This document shows, one piece after another, positions 24,673-33,201 of a stretch of DNA of 34,632 bases. A model generated the notes under the pieces. That model ran no database searches and was not told the origin of the DNA. It worked only from the letters and a program-made list of their open reading frames with translations. Source of the DNA: JANQQZ01 sp039179915 (GTDB taxonomy: Bacteria > Planctomycetota > Phycisphaerae > Phycisphaerales > UBA1924); contig JBCDEF010000002.1 of NCBI GenBank assembly GCA_039179915.1, positions 1 to 34,632 of the forward strand, written 5' to 3'. The first letter of the stretch is position 1. Each line of letters opens with the position of its first letter. Position numbers and translations under genes: made by a program.

Positions 24673-27313
24673 GGCTTCTGATTGGATGCTGCTGCTCGCG
24701 GCGGTTGTGACGACGGCGGCGGTGTCGTGCGCGTCGGCTCAGAGCTCGGCCGCGCTCGACACCTATTTCATCGAACGATCCCTTGAGGATGTCCAGGCCG
24801 AGCTAATCGAGTATCAGCTCGTCGGTGCGACCGGCGAGGAACGGGTTGCGCTTGCCCGGCACCTCGCGGGCGTGTACATCGTGCTGCTGGACCGGACACG
24901 CGGCTCGCCGGAGAGCAGCGGCTGGGCGGATCGGGCCGCGTCGCTGCTGCGTTCTGTGCCCGAAGCGGAGACCCCGGAGCTGACCTTGGAGCTGGCGCGC
25001 TCCGCGTACGCGGTCGCCGAGGGCGTCGCCGAGCGTCACCGGCTCCGGCTCGCCGACCCGCAGGCCGTCGCCGATGCGGAGCGGACGCTCCGGAGCGTCG
25101 CGCCGACGTTCCAGGTCATCGCGCAGCAGTCGCACCGCCTGGCCGACCGGCTTGAGGCCGAGCTGGGCCGCCAGCTCGACCGGGACGACGAGGAAGCGGT
25201 CATGGGCCGCCTCGCCGATGCCCGTCGCCTGCGGTCGCTGGGCTTCTATCTCGCGGGTTGGAGCGAGATCTACCTCGCCGAGATGACGAGCGACCCGGGC
25301 CGGGCCGAGCAGGCGCTGCGGCGGTTCGGCTGGCTGCTCGGCGGCGGTGAAGGCGAGCCGGCGCGGCTGGAACGCTTCCAGCCCGGTCTGTTGCAGTACG
25401 AGCACATCGCGCGGGCGGCGATCGGCTCGGCCATCGCGTCCGCGCTGACCGGCCGCGCCATTGAGGCCGACGCATGGCTCGATGCCGTCGAACGCGAGAC
25501 CGCTGTTCCCGAGCAGGTTCGCCGGCAGATCCCGTCGCGGCGGGCGGCGGTCCTTGCCGAGACGTCGCAGTGGCGAGACCTCGACACGCTCGCCCGCCGC
25601 TGGCTCAGCCCGACCGCCGGCGAGACCGACCCTGCCCTGGCCCGGCTAATCGCGGTCGCGACCCTCGAGGCCGACCGCGACGGCGTCGCGGGGCGCGACG
25701 CGGAGCTGATCCGGCGGCTCGCCGATGCGGCGCTCCAGAGCCTGATCGCCGGCGGTCACCTGCCGCACGTTGTCGACCTCGCGCGGCTGTACGGCACCGA
25801 CCGTCTCGGGTCGTCGGGGTTTGTGCAGGCCTATGTCCGCGGGCTGCTCGCGCTCGACACCGCCGGCGGGCTTGCCGAGGATCCCGGCCGGAGCGAGGAC
25901 CCCGTGATCGTTCGCGCGGCTTTCGGCGAAGCCGGAGACCTGCTGGCCGCCTCGCTCGCCGAGCGAGACGCGACCACTTACCCAAGCGAGAGCGCGACGG
26001 CCACGCTGCGGGCCGGCCAGGCGTTCGCACGCGCCAACCGGGTCGACGACGCCGCGGCGATGCTCGAACAGGCATGGCGGGCGCTGACGGTCCGCAGCGA
26101 CCGCGACGATGCGCTCTGGTCGTTGGTGGTCGCGCTCGACGACGCCGTCGAGGCCGGCCGAGACGACCTGGCCGAGCGGCGCGACCGCGCGGCCCTGCTG
26201 TATCTGGGCGAGTTCACCGCGTCGGAGCGTGCCGCGTTGCTGGCGCTCCGCCCGTCGACCGCGAAGCTGCTCTCGGGCGAGAAGGCGATCGAGATCCTGC
26301 TGGCGACCCCGCGGACCGCTGCGAGTTTTGACGCGGCGCAGCGGCAGGCGGCCGCGCTGCTCTACCGGGCGTACCGGTCGGCGGCTCCCGGGCAGCGTGA
26401 CGCCGCGGCCCGGCGGTACATCACGCTCGCCGAGGTCCTGGTCGCCGAGGACACCAATCGGCTCCGCGGGCTTCAATCAGAAGCCGCGGCCGATCTGGCG
26501 AAGGTCATCGTTCTGCGTTGCCGCCGTCTCGCCGACGCGGCCTTCGCGTTGGACCCGCCCTCGCTTCGGGCCGCGCGCGACGCGGTCGCCGCGATCGATC
26601 GCACGGCCCGGTTCGCTTCGATCGATCTGGGCGACGCCGGGGGCGAGGTCGCGTTCCGGAAGATGCAGATCGCCCTAGCGGCCAACGACCGCGAAGCCGC
26701 CGCCGAGGCGCTGGACGCACTGGATGCTTGGGGCGGCCCGTACCGGGTCGCGGCCGTCCGTCTGCTGTACCGTGATGCCGTGGCGGCCTGGCTGGATCGG
26801 CCGGGCGAGGCGGCATCGGCCGGCGACGTGCTCGCGCGGGCTGCCGATGTGCTGGCGACACTCGAAGACCGGGCCGCGCGTGCGAGCGTGCTCGCGGTGG
26901 TCGTCGAGGCCGCCGGCGTGCGGTGGCGTGCCGAACGCGATGCCGCCGCCCGGGCGCAGGGCATCGAGGCCGGGCTTGAGCTCAGGGCCCTCGAGCGAGA
27001 CGACCCGGGGACCAACCGTGAGACGGCCCGGCTGCTCGAGGCGGCCGGCCGGACGGACGAGGCTCTTGGGCTCTGGCGCGTGGTGCTTGCTTCGCAGCCG
27101 CCCGGCACGGACGCGTGGTTCGGCGCCCGGCTCGCGTCGCTCGAGCTGCTCGCCGAAAAAGACGCGCCGGCCGCTCGGATCACCGCACAGCAGTTCGTGA
27201 CGCTCCACCCCGATCTCGGGCCGACCTCGGTGCGGACTCGGTTCAGAGATCTGCTGGCCCGGCTCGATGTGGCCGTGCCGGCCGGCGCATCAACGCGGCG
27301 GGGCGGGCCATGA
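24656..27313 (+). CDS. Large exported helical-repeat protein of the operon
   Basis: An 885-residue protein without a recognised domain. The signal peptide has hydrophobic core MLLLAAVVTTAAVS and likely cleavage after CASAQ (near residue 29). A cysteine at about residue 25 sits in VSCAS, so lipidation is possible but the lipobox is poor. The rest is nearly all alpha-helical, rich in Ala, Arg, Leu and Glu, with the 30-40-residue rhythm of TPR or SEL-type repeats. ATG at 24656 overlaps the second ExbD gene by 17 bases; ATG at 24686 would begin right at the hydrophobic core. The stop overlaps the next start (ATGA). It is probably a periplasmic scaffold acted on by the ExbBD complex (inference). 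Confidence 0.8.
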   Translation: MSHRSRASDWMLLLAAVVTTAAVSCASAQSSAALDTYFIERSLEDVQAELIEYQLVGATGEERVALARHLAGVYIVLLDRTRGSPESSGWADRAASLLRSVPEAETPELTLELARSAYAVAEGVAERHRLRLADPQAVADAERTLRSVAPTFQVIAQQSHRLADRLEAELGRQLDRDDEEAVMGRLADARRLRSLGFYLAGWSEIYLAEMTSDPGRAEQALRRFGWLLGGGEGEPARLERFQPGLLQYEHIARAAIGSAIASALTGRAIEADAWLDAVERETAVPEQVRRQIPSRRAAVLAETSQWRDLDTLARRWLSPTAGETDPALARLIAVATLEADRDGVAGRDAELIRRLADAALQSLIAGGHLPHVVDLARLYGTDRLGSSGFVQAYVRGLLALDTAGGLAEDPGRSEDPVIVRAAFGEAGDLLAASLAERDATTYPSESATATLRAGQAFARANRVDDAAAMLEQAWRALTVRSDRDDALWSLVVALDDAVEAGRDDLAERRDRAALLYLGEFTASERAALLALRPSTAKLLSGEKAIEILLATPRTAASFDAAQRQAAALLYRAYRSAAPGQRDAAARRYITLAEVLVAEDTNRLRGLQSEAAADLAKVIVLRCRRLADAAFALDPPSLRAARDAVAAIDRTARFASIDLGDAGGEVAFRKMQIALAANDREAAAEALDALDAWGGPYRVAAVRLLYRDAVAAWLDRPGEAASAGDVLARAADVLATLEDRAARASVLAVVVEAAGVRWRAERDAAARAQGIEAGLELRALERDDPGTNRETARLLEAAGRTDEALGLWRVVLASQPPGTDAWFGARLASLELLAEKDAPAARITAQQFVTLHPDLGPTSVRTRFRDLLARLDVAVPAGASTRRGGP

Positions 27314-30015
27314 GCGGAGCGAAAACCCCCATCGAATCGATCCTGGGTGTGCCGCCGAACGCGGGGCCCTTCGCGGTGCTCGGCGTCGATCCGTCTGAAA
27401 TCTCAGACGCGGCGGTCGTCGAGGCGCTCTCGCGCCGGATGGTCCTGCTGGCCGATCACCCGCTCAGCGAGACCGCGGAGGGCAACGAGGTGCGGCTCGC
27501 GCTCCACGCCGCCGCGGCGCAGCTCCTGGATCCCGCGGTTCGAGCGGCGCTGCGCCGGAAGCTCGGCGAGCGTGCCTCGGCGTCCGAGCGCGCACGGCAA
27601 CAACCGATTGCACCGAGCTCGCCCGCTATCAGCCCACAGCTCGCGCAGCAGGCCCTGCTCGTTGTCGGGCTCCACGGCGGCTGGAACCAACGCGCGATGC
27701 GCCGGCTCGTGCTGCTCGCCCACGCGTCCGGCGTCGGGTCCGACCGGCTCGGCGAGATCGTCCGCCAGCTCATCGCGACGCCGCCGGCCCAAAGGCAGGC
27801 AACCACGCCGCAGCGCGCGGTCGGACGGATCGCACGCGAGCCCGGGCCTGGCCCCCGAGCCACAGTTTCGGATCGGACGGTTTCGGCGGGTCCGCGCCGC
27901 CGGTCACCGGCTTCAGTGCTCCCGGTGGTCGTTCTCGGCGTGCTCTCCGTGGCCGCGCTGGTCTCGGCTTGGACGGCTCTGGAACGATCGAGCAGCGCGC
28001 AGCGGCGCGAAGCGGAGGAGCGGCTCGCCGCTGCGCAGCAGGCCGAAGCGAGCGATACGGGCCGGGCCCCGGAAGCGGCAGTCGACCCCGCCGCGACGCC
28101 GAACACCGACGCGCCGGCTGCAGGCGGCGGCCTGCAGCCGGACCAGCCCAACTGGGTGGCCGCCGCGATCAGCCTGCGCGATGACCCCGAGCCGCCGGAC
28201 GCGGAGGTGTTCTCGACGGTCGTCGCCGGCCTCGCGTCGACGTGGCTCGCCCGTCCGGCCGACGACAACGCGTTCGTGCTCAGGCTCGCCCGTGATCTGC
28301 TGTTCCGGCTGCCGACTGACGAACGCCTGGCGGCGATCTCGAAACTGACATCGCTGGCGCAGAGCCCGGATCAGGTCGCGGCGTCGTGGTCGGTGGGCCT
28401 GCTCGCGCGGCTCTCGGCGGAGCCGACGCTCGGCTCGCCGTCGGAAAACGCCGTGCTCGCCGGGCTCGCGGCATCGATCGGACCGCGCGTCCGCTCGATG
28501 AACGCCGAGTTCGCCGGCGGCGTGGGGCAGTGGCTTCTGGCGATGCTTGAAACATCGGGCGAGACCTCCGGCGGTGCCGGTGATGCCTGGGCGGCCGTGC
28601 TCGCTCATCTCGCATCGATCGATCCTGCGCAGGCCCGCGCGATCAATCGGCAGGCGCTCGCGATCCTGCTGCGGGGCGAGCGGCCTGCCGAACCCGCGAT
28701 GCTGCAGACGCTGCTGGCCGGCCTCAATCTTCCCGACGACCGCGACGGCGTCGGTGTTGTGCTCGATGCGCTCAGCGACCGCGATGTCTCCGCGCGTGCC
28801 GCCTCGTTGCTGATGCGCGAGATCCGCGGGCTGCCGGCGAGCGAGGGGGTTCGAGACGAGATCGATCTCGCCGCGACCGCGTCGATGTCGGATCGTGCGG
28901 CGGCCCGGCGTGCGCTCGCCGATGCCTGGCTGTCGGGCAACGAGCCGTCGTGGGCCGGCGACGAGTTCGCGCGGCTCAGCGAGGCGCATCTTGAGCAGCC
29001 GCCCGGCCGCGATGCGGTCGCGCTGCTGGCCGACGCGGTGCGGAGCAGCAGGCTGGTCGAAGCCGGGCTCGCGCTGCACTGGGGCGAACAGCAGCGTGCC
29101 GAGCGGCGGCTCGGGTCGCTGGGCGACGGGGTGGTCACGGAACCGCCGGCGGCCGCCCGCTCGCGGGTGCCGTCTCCGGCGGGTGCGCGCGACTGGGCCC
29201 GGCGGTACCTCGAAGCCAAGCGGAACATCCCGATCCGGCGATCGCTGATCGGCGAGCTCGTGCGGCAGCGGCCGGTGCTGGGCACGGTCGCGGCCGAGGT
29301 GCTTGTGAGCGAGGCCACCCTCGGCTCGCCCGTGCAGGTCCGGCGCGACGCCCAAGACGCCGTCGCGGTCTTTGCGAGCGAGCCCGCGGTCGTCAACGCG
29401 ATGCTCGAGCTGCTGCCGCGCGTGCCACGGGTCGCCTCAACGGCGGGCGTGGTCGAGCGGGTCGCCCAGACGCGCCTCCCCCCGGTCGACCGTGACGATT
29501 GGCCGGCCGAGGCCCGCCGAGCGATCGTGCGGCGGCTGCTCGGCCTCGTCGCCGGCGACCAGCAGGGCGCGCTCATCGACGAGCTGACACGCCTGCTCGC
29601 CGACAGCTACTCGGTCCGCGCCGGGGGCAGCTCGGGCAGGACGACCGACGACAGCGGCGATCTGCTCCGGTTCAGCGAGGCATCGCGTCTGGCATGGACC
29701 GACCAGGTCCGCCGATCGGACCGCAGCGGCTCGGCCGCGGCGGCGGTGGGGCGGATCGACCAGCTCTCGCGTGGGCGACGGTTGCTCGCCGCCGGCGGGA
29801 TCGGCGCCTTCGCCGCGTCCCAGGTCACGCTCTTCGAATTCGCGGCCGAGGGCGTCCGCCTCGAACGGCCGGAGTCCTCCCGGAGGATCGACGACCTGCT
29901 GCGAAGCGTCGCCGATCAGCGCCGATCGGCGCCGTCGGCGGTCCATCAGATCGCCGCGGTCGAGCGGGGCATGGTCGCGCTGATGCGGATCCGGCTCGGG
30001 AGCGTTGAACCATGA
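27310..30015 (+). CDS. Bitopic protein with degenerate J-like domain
   Basis: A 901-residue protein. Residues about 18-90 follow the J-domain pattern: FAVLGVDPSE, a basic helix II, then HPL at 50-52 where J proteins have HPD, and a C-terminal LLDPAVRAALRRKL resembling the usual LSDPxKRxxYD. A Pro/Arg-rich linker precedes one membrane helix at about 202-223. The remaining 670 residues are helical, HEAT-like, and should be periplasmic. Loss of Asp in HPD should abolish DnaK stimulation, so a binding role is more likely than co-chaperone action. It starts by ATGA overlap and ends by ATGA overlap. The J resemblance is weak and needs structural confirmation. Confidence 0.78.
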   Translation: MSGAKTPIESILGVPPNAGPFAVLGVDPSEISDAAVVEALSRRMVLLADHPLSETAEGNEVRLALHAAAAQLLDPAVRAALRRKLGERASASERARQQPIAPSSPAISPQLAQQALLVVGLHGGWNQRAMRRLVLLAHASGVGSDRLGEIVRQLIATPPAQRQATTPQRAVGRIAREPGPGPRATVSDRTVSAGPRRRSPASVLPVVVLGVLSVAALVSAWTALERSSSAQRREAEERLAAAQQAEASDTGRAPEAAVDPAATPNTDAPAAGGGLQPDQPNWVAAAISLRDDPEPPDAEVFSTVVAGLASTWLARPADDNAFVLRLARDLLFRLPTDERLAAISKLTSLAQSPDQVAASWSVGLLARLSAEPTLGSPSENAVLAGLAASIGPRVRSMNAEFAGGVGQWLLAMLETSGETSGGAGDAWAAVLAHLASIDPAQARAINRQALAILLRGERPAEPAMLQTLLAGLNLPDDRDGVGVVLDALSDRDVSARAASLLMREIRGLPASEGVRDEIDLAATASMSDRAAARRALADAWLSGNEPSWAGDEFARLSEAHLEQPPGRDAVALLADAVRSSRLVEAGLALHWGEQQRAERRLGSLGDGVVTEPPAAARSRVPSPAGARDWARRYLEAKRNIPIRRSLIGELVRQRPVLGTVAAEVLVSEATLGSPVQVRRDAQDAVAVFASEPAVVNAMLELLPRVPRVASTAGVVERVAQTRLPPVDRDDWPAEARRAIVRRLLGLVAGDQQGALIDELTRLLADSYSVRAGGSSGRTTDDSGDLLRFSEASRLAWTDQVRRSDRSGSAAAAVGRIDQLSRGRRLLAAGGIGAFAASQVTLFEFAAEGVRLERPESSRRIDDLLRSVADQRRSAPSAVHQIAAVERGMVALMRIRLGSVEP

Positions 30016-30914
30016 GTCAGAGTCTCGTTTGCTTGCTTCGGTCCGTGCTCTGCTCGGTGTGGCTGCTGGCTCATCCGAGTGTGACGGCGCAGCTCCCGGA
30101 CCTGGACGATCGTCTGGCCGCGCTCTCGCCGGACGATCCCGTCGCCTACTTCGAGCTTGGCGAAGAGATCGCCGACGCGGCGAGCACGCCCGAGGAGCGT
30201 GCGGTTGCTCAGCGGCTGTACGTGCTGAGTTTTTCGATCGCGTCGGAGGGAGAGCTGCACCGATGGCTGCTGCCCAGTTCGTGCCTCGCGCTGGCGGCGA
30301 TCGAGCCGGGCGAGGAACGCCGCGCCTGGCTGCGGGCGCTGGCGAGCCTGACCGACCCGCGGTACACCGCCGCCCCCGCGGCGTCCGGGCTGGAACTCGA
30401 TGCGCAGGCGGCGGCTGCAGCGCTGCGGCTGGCCGAGTTTGTCGGGCTCTCCCGCGCCGGACTGGGACGGCTCGCACGCGACCGGCTCGAAGACCCGGCG
30501 GTCCAAGCGCTCGCCGAGCAGATCCACATCGAGCCATCGTCGCGCAGCAGGCCGATCGCGATCTCACGTCTGCGTTCCGAAGCGGCCATCTGGCCCTGCC
30601 CGGAGTGTGCCAACGCGCGGACCATCCCCGACCCCGACGACCGGCGCTCGAGCGTGATCTACTGCCCGACCTGCCGCGGCGATCCCGGGCCGCTGCTCAC
30701 CCCCAAGGAATTTGTCGGCGCCGTGGTGCTCGAGGCCGTGCTGCTCGAAGCCGGGGCCACGAGCTGGTCCGCCGATCTCGCGCTCGGGCTCGATCGGCCC
30801 ATCCGCGACCCCAGCCCGGCGGAACTCGCCGCGATGTACGGCGTTGACACCGCCGCGAGGTGGTTCATCAACGGCGAATGGTCCGCAAGCCCGGCGGATC
30901 AGACGGACGGCTAG
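30012..30914 (+). CDS. Exported protein with zinc-ribbon-like CxxC pairs
   Basis: The last gene of the cluster, 300 residues. A signal peptide ends near VTAQ (residue 27). Residues about 28-190 are helical and TPR-like. A CPEC (Cys196, Cys199) and CPTC (Cys218, Cys221) pair then forms a probable zinc ribbon or possible disulfide knot. A C-terminal mixed segment ends with a WFINGEW motif. An exported zinc ribbon is unusual. It begins by ATGA overlap with the bitopic protein gene; a 36-base gap and a fresh ribosome site follow, so the coupled cluster ends here. Confidence 0.8.
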   Translation: MSQSLVCLLRSVLCSVWLLAHPSVTAQLPDLDDRLAALSPDDPVAYFELGEEIADAASTPEERAVAQRLYVLSFSIASEGELHRWLLPSSCLALAAIEPGEERRAWLRALASLTDPRYTAAPAASGLELDAQAAAAALRLAEFVGLSRAGLGRLARDRLEDPAVQALAEQIHIEPSSRSRPIAISRLRSEAAIWPCPECANARTIPDPDDRRSSVIYCPTCRGDPGPLLTPKEFVGAVVLEAVLLEAGATSWSADLALGLDRPIRDPSPAELAAMYGVDTAARWFINGEWSASPADQTDG

Positions 30915-30950
30915 AGTCGTCGCAACCCGCCAAAAATCAGGAGACGCCAG

Positions 30951-31334
30951 ATGAGCGATGCCGCCGCCGGAGCGATCGTCGAGCCCAAGCCCGAGATCAC
31001 ATTCGAGGATTTTGCCAAGGTCGACCTCCGCGTCGCGACCATCCGCGAGGCGGAGCCTCACCCCAACGCGGACCGCCTCCTGCGGCTCCAGCTCGACGAC
31101 GGGACCGGGACGCCGCGCCAGATCTGCGCCGGCATCCGGGGCCAGTACGACCCCGCCGAGCTGGTCGGCCAGCAGATCATTATCGTGGCGAACCTGGCGG
31201 CCCGGACGATCCGCGGCGAGGAATCGCGAGGCATGCTGCTTGCCGCGAGCAGCGCGCCCAAGGGCGAAGGGGACCGCAGCGTCGTCGTCCTCACGCCGAT
31301 GTCGGCGATTGAGACCGGCTCAGTCGTCTCCTGA
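30951..31334 (+). CDS. Free-standing tRNA-binding domain protein (MetRS-beta-like)
   Basis: A 127-residue OB-fold protein of the EMAP/Arc1p-like tRNA-binding family. The pattern DFAKVDLRVATIREAEPHPNADRLLRL in parts, QICAGI, VGQQIIIVANL and RGEESRGMLLAA matches the C-terminal domain of dimeric methionyl-tRNA synthetases and CsaA. It could bind tRNA in trans for a truncated MetRS, or act as a CsaA-like chaperone; the catalytic metG part is not nearby. AGGAG at 30939-30943 lies seven bases before the ATG. Its last 15 bases overlap the 3' end of the convergent gene. Confidence 0.9.
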   Translation: MSDAAAGAIVEPKPEITFEDFAKVDLRVATIREAEPHPNADRLLRLQLDDGTGTPRQICAGIRGQYDPAELVGQQIIIVANLAARTIRGEESRGMLLAASSAPKGEGDRSVVVLTPMSAIETGSVVS

Positions 31335-32030
31335 GGGCTGGGACGGGCGGTCCTCTCGGGGAGGCAGCCGCCGCGTGGGTGCTTCGGGTGATTCGCCGCC
31401 GCCGATGCGGTTGAGCATCCGGCGGACCTGCGTTTCGACCCGTTCGTCGCGGACCGCCTCCGCTTCACGGATCTCTCGGTCGAACGCCTCGACCCTCGCA
31501 CGCAGTCTCTGGAGTTCCAGTTTTTTGACCGCGCCGCGGGCCTCGTGCCCTGCGGCTACCGCGGCGCTCAGGGCGGCCACCTCGGGCCAATCGAGCTCCG
31601 GCGGCTGCTTGGCCTCGGCCGCCCGATCGCGGACCGCCCGGGCGGCGTCGAGGATGGCCATGCCCGATTCAAACTCCACGAGCTTGACCTCGAATCGCTC
31701 GGGATCGCGCTCCAGCAGCCGCGCGAGCTCGACGAGCCTCGGCATCAGCCTCCGCGGGCCGCGCTGATCAGGAGCCCCGTCGGCGTCCTCGGCGGGCCAG
31801 AGCATCCGGGTCAGCCGCTCGGCGTTGCTTTTTTTCATCCGCGCGAGCACCGCTTCGAGCTCGCCCCGGTCCGCCGTCGCCTGCCAGCCCCGTCGCTCGC
31901 GGAACTCTTCGGCCCGGTCGCGGATGCGGTCCCGCACCGAGCCGCCGTCCTGGCCGATCGCGCCGCCGGCCCAGGCCGCGGCGACCACGCCAAGCACCGA
32001 CATCCGCAGAATCATTGAAAGTCTGGTCAT
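31320..32030 (-). CDS. Exported coiled-coil protein of sigma-factor module
   Basis: A 236-residue protein of unknown family, third gene of the minus-strand sigma module. A signal peptide (MILRMSVLGVVAAAWAGGAIGQ) is followed by a charged, Arg/Glu-rich helical protein with probable coiled coil around residues 160-205. The layout is reminiscent of periplasmic stress sensors such as Spy/CpxP or CnrX, but no LTxxQ-like signature was found, so this is only an analogy. The ATG overlaps the stop of the anti-sigma-like gene (ATGA), implying coupled translation. A sensor or regulator of the sigma system is a reasonable guess. Confidence 0.75.
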   Translation of the reverse strand: MTRLSMILRMSVLGVVAAAWAGGAIGQDGGSVRDRIRDRAEEFRERRGWQATADRGELEAVLARMKKSNAERLTRMLWPAEDADGAPDQRGPRRLMPRLVELARLLERDPERFEVKLVEFESGMAILDAARAVRDRAAEAKQPPELDWPEVAALSAAVAAGHEARGAVKKLELQRLRARVEAFDREIREAEAVRDERVETQVRRMLNRIGGGESPEAPTRRLPPREDRPSQPSGDD

Positions 32031-32536
32031 GCCTCGTTCTCCCCGGCGGGCGACGCGGAGTCGGTTCGGTCGGCGCCGCCGTGTGCATCGCTGCCCCGTG
32101 CGTCGTCCCATTGCTCGTCCCATTCGTCGTTCCATGTCAGGCTCTCGAAGCTGTTGATTTCTGGTGCGTCGAGATCGAGTGTCTCATCGAGCAGATCGAA
32201 CGAGGCGAGCAGCAGGGCTTCGTCGCTCGCCAGGACCGGCTGCGACTCGGGCGACGGCCCGGACAGCAGGACCGGCAACGCCGCAAGACCGAGGGCCGCC
32301 GCGGCGAGCGCCGCGTACCCGATCCTGCGCGGCAGCCGCGGTATGCGACCGGATCCGTGCGACACCGTGCGGCCTCCGCCCGCGGCCGACGCGCCGGCGA
32401 TGCGGCGTTCGAAGCCGAGGTCCGGCTCGGCGCGGTCGGTCGCGGCCAGCCGCTGCAACTCCTCGAGCATCCGCTCGTCGCCGGCCTGCGTCGGCCCGTC
32501 TGGCTCGGTCTGTCGGGAGTCCTGATGATCGGTCAT
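32027..32536 (-). CDS. Putative membrane anti-sigma factor
   Basis: A 169-residue protein encoded directly after an ECF sigma factor with an ATGA overlap, the usual place for an anti-sigma factor. The N-terminal 70 residues are cytoplasmic and contain an acidic helix (MLEELQRLAATDR). One membrane helix lies at about 73-91. The periplasmic part is acidic and ends in a Trp-rich stretch (SLTWNDEWDEQW). No HxxxCxxC zinc anti-sigma motif is present. Function is inferred from position and topology, not from homology. Confidence 0.78.
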   Translation of the reverse strand: MTDHQDSRQTEPDGPTQAGDERMLEELQRLAATDRAEPDLGFERRIAGASAAGGGRTVSHGSGRIPRLPRRIGYAALAAAALGLAALPVLLSGPSPESQPVLASDEALLLASFDLLDETLDLDAPEINSFESLTWNDEWDEQWDDARGSDAHGGADRTDSASPAGENEA

Positions 32537-33201
32537 GGTGAGTCTCCGGCGTGTTCGGTCAGCTGCGCCCTGAGCTTGGCCAGTGCGCGATGATGGCGCG
32601 CGAGCACCGTGCCCAGCGGCGCGTCGAGCAGCGAGGCGATGGTCTGGAACGAAAGTTCCGCGTGGTGCCGCAACGACAGCACCTCCTGGTCGGCCTCAGG
32701 CAGGTTCACAAGAGCGTGACGCAGTGCCGACCGCTCGCCGGCCTTCTCAGGATCCGGGGCCGGATCATCGGCCAGCCGAAGGCCGTGTGTGTGTCGCGAG
32801 TCCTCGGCCAGCCGCGCGTTCCGGGACCGGGCTCGGGCTGCGTCGCGGACTCGGTTCATCGCGATCCGAAACAGCCAGCTCTCGAACCGGCCGTCGTCGC
32901 GGTAGCGCCCGCCGGTGATCTGCTCGAAGACGGTGGTCATGACGGACTGGGTGATCTCCTCGGCGGCCTCGGGCGAGCCGAGCCGGCTCCTGGCCGCCGC
33001 GTAGACCCGTCGGGCGTAGAGGTGCACCAGCCGCTCCCACGCCCGGCTGTCCCGGTTTGCCGCCCGGGTCAGAAGGTCCGAGAGCTCCGCGAGGCCGTCG
33101 TGCTGGGCCGGGCGGGAGCCATCGCCTTGGAACATGTTGAGTGTCGCGGCCGCCATCGAGAGCATCATCGGCTCAACGGCTCGGGCCCGCGTCGATTGCA
33201 T
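32533..33201 (-). CDS. ECF RNA polymerase sigma factor (minus-strand module)
   Basis: A 222-residue sigma-70-family protein of extracytoplasmic function type. Region 2 runs about residues 48-130, with EEITQSVMTTVFEQI and SWLFRIAMNRVRDAARAR. Region 4 (about 160-215) has LPEADQEVLSLRHHAELSFQTIASLL and the helix-turn-helix PLGTVLARHHRALAKLR in parts. It would redirect RNA polymerase to its own regulon. The start is uncertain: GTG/ATG choices inside the first 23 residues (Met12, 13, 16, 23) are possible and none has a clear ribosome site. It overlaps the anti-sigma-like gene by four bases and is divergent from a second sigma gene. Confidence 0.92.
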   Translation of the reverse strand: MQSTRARAVEPMMLSMAAATLNMFQGDGSRPAQHDGLAELSDLLTRAANRDSRAWERLVHLYARRVYAAARSRLGSPEAAEEITQSVMTTVFEQITGGRYRDDGRFESWLFRIAMNRVRDAARARSRNARLAEDSRHTHGLRLADDPAPDPEKAGERSALRHALVNLPEADQEVLSLRHHAELSFQTIASLLDAPLGTVLARHHRALAKLRAQLTEHAGDSP

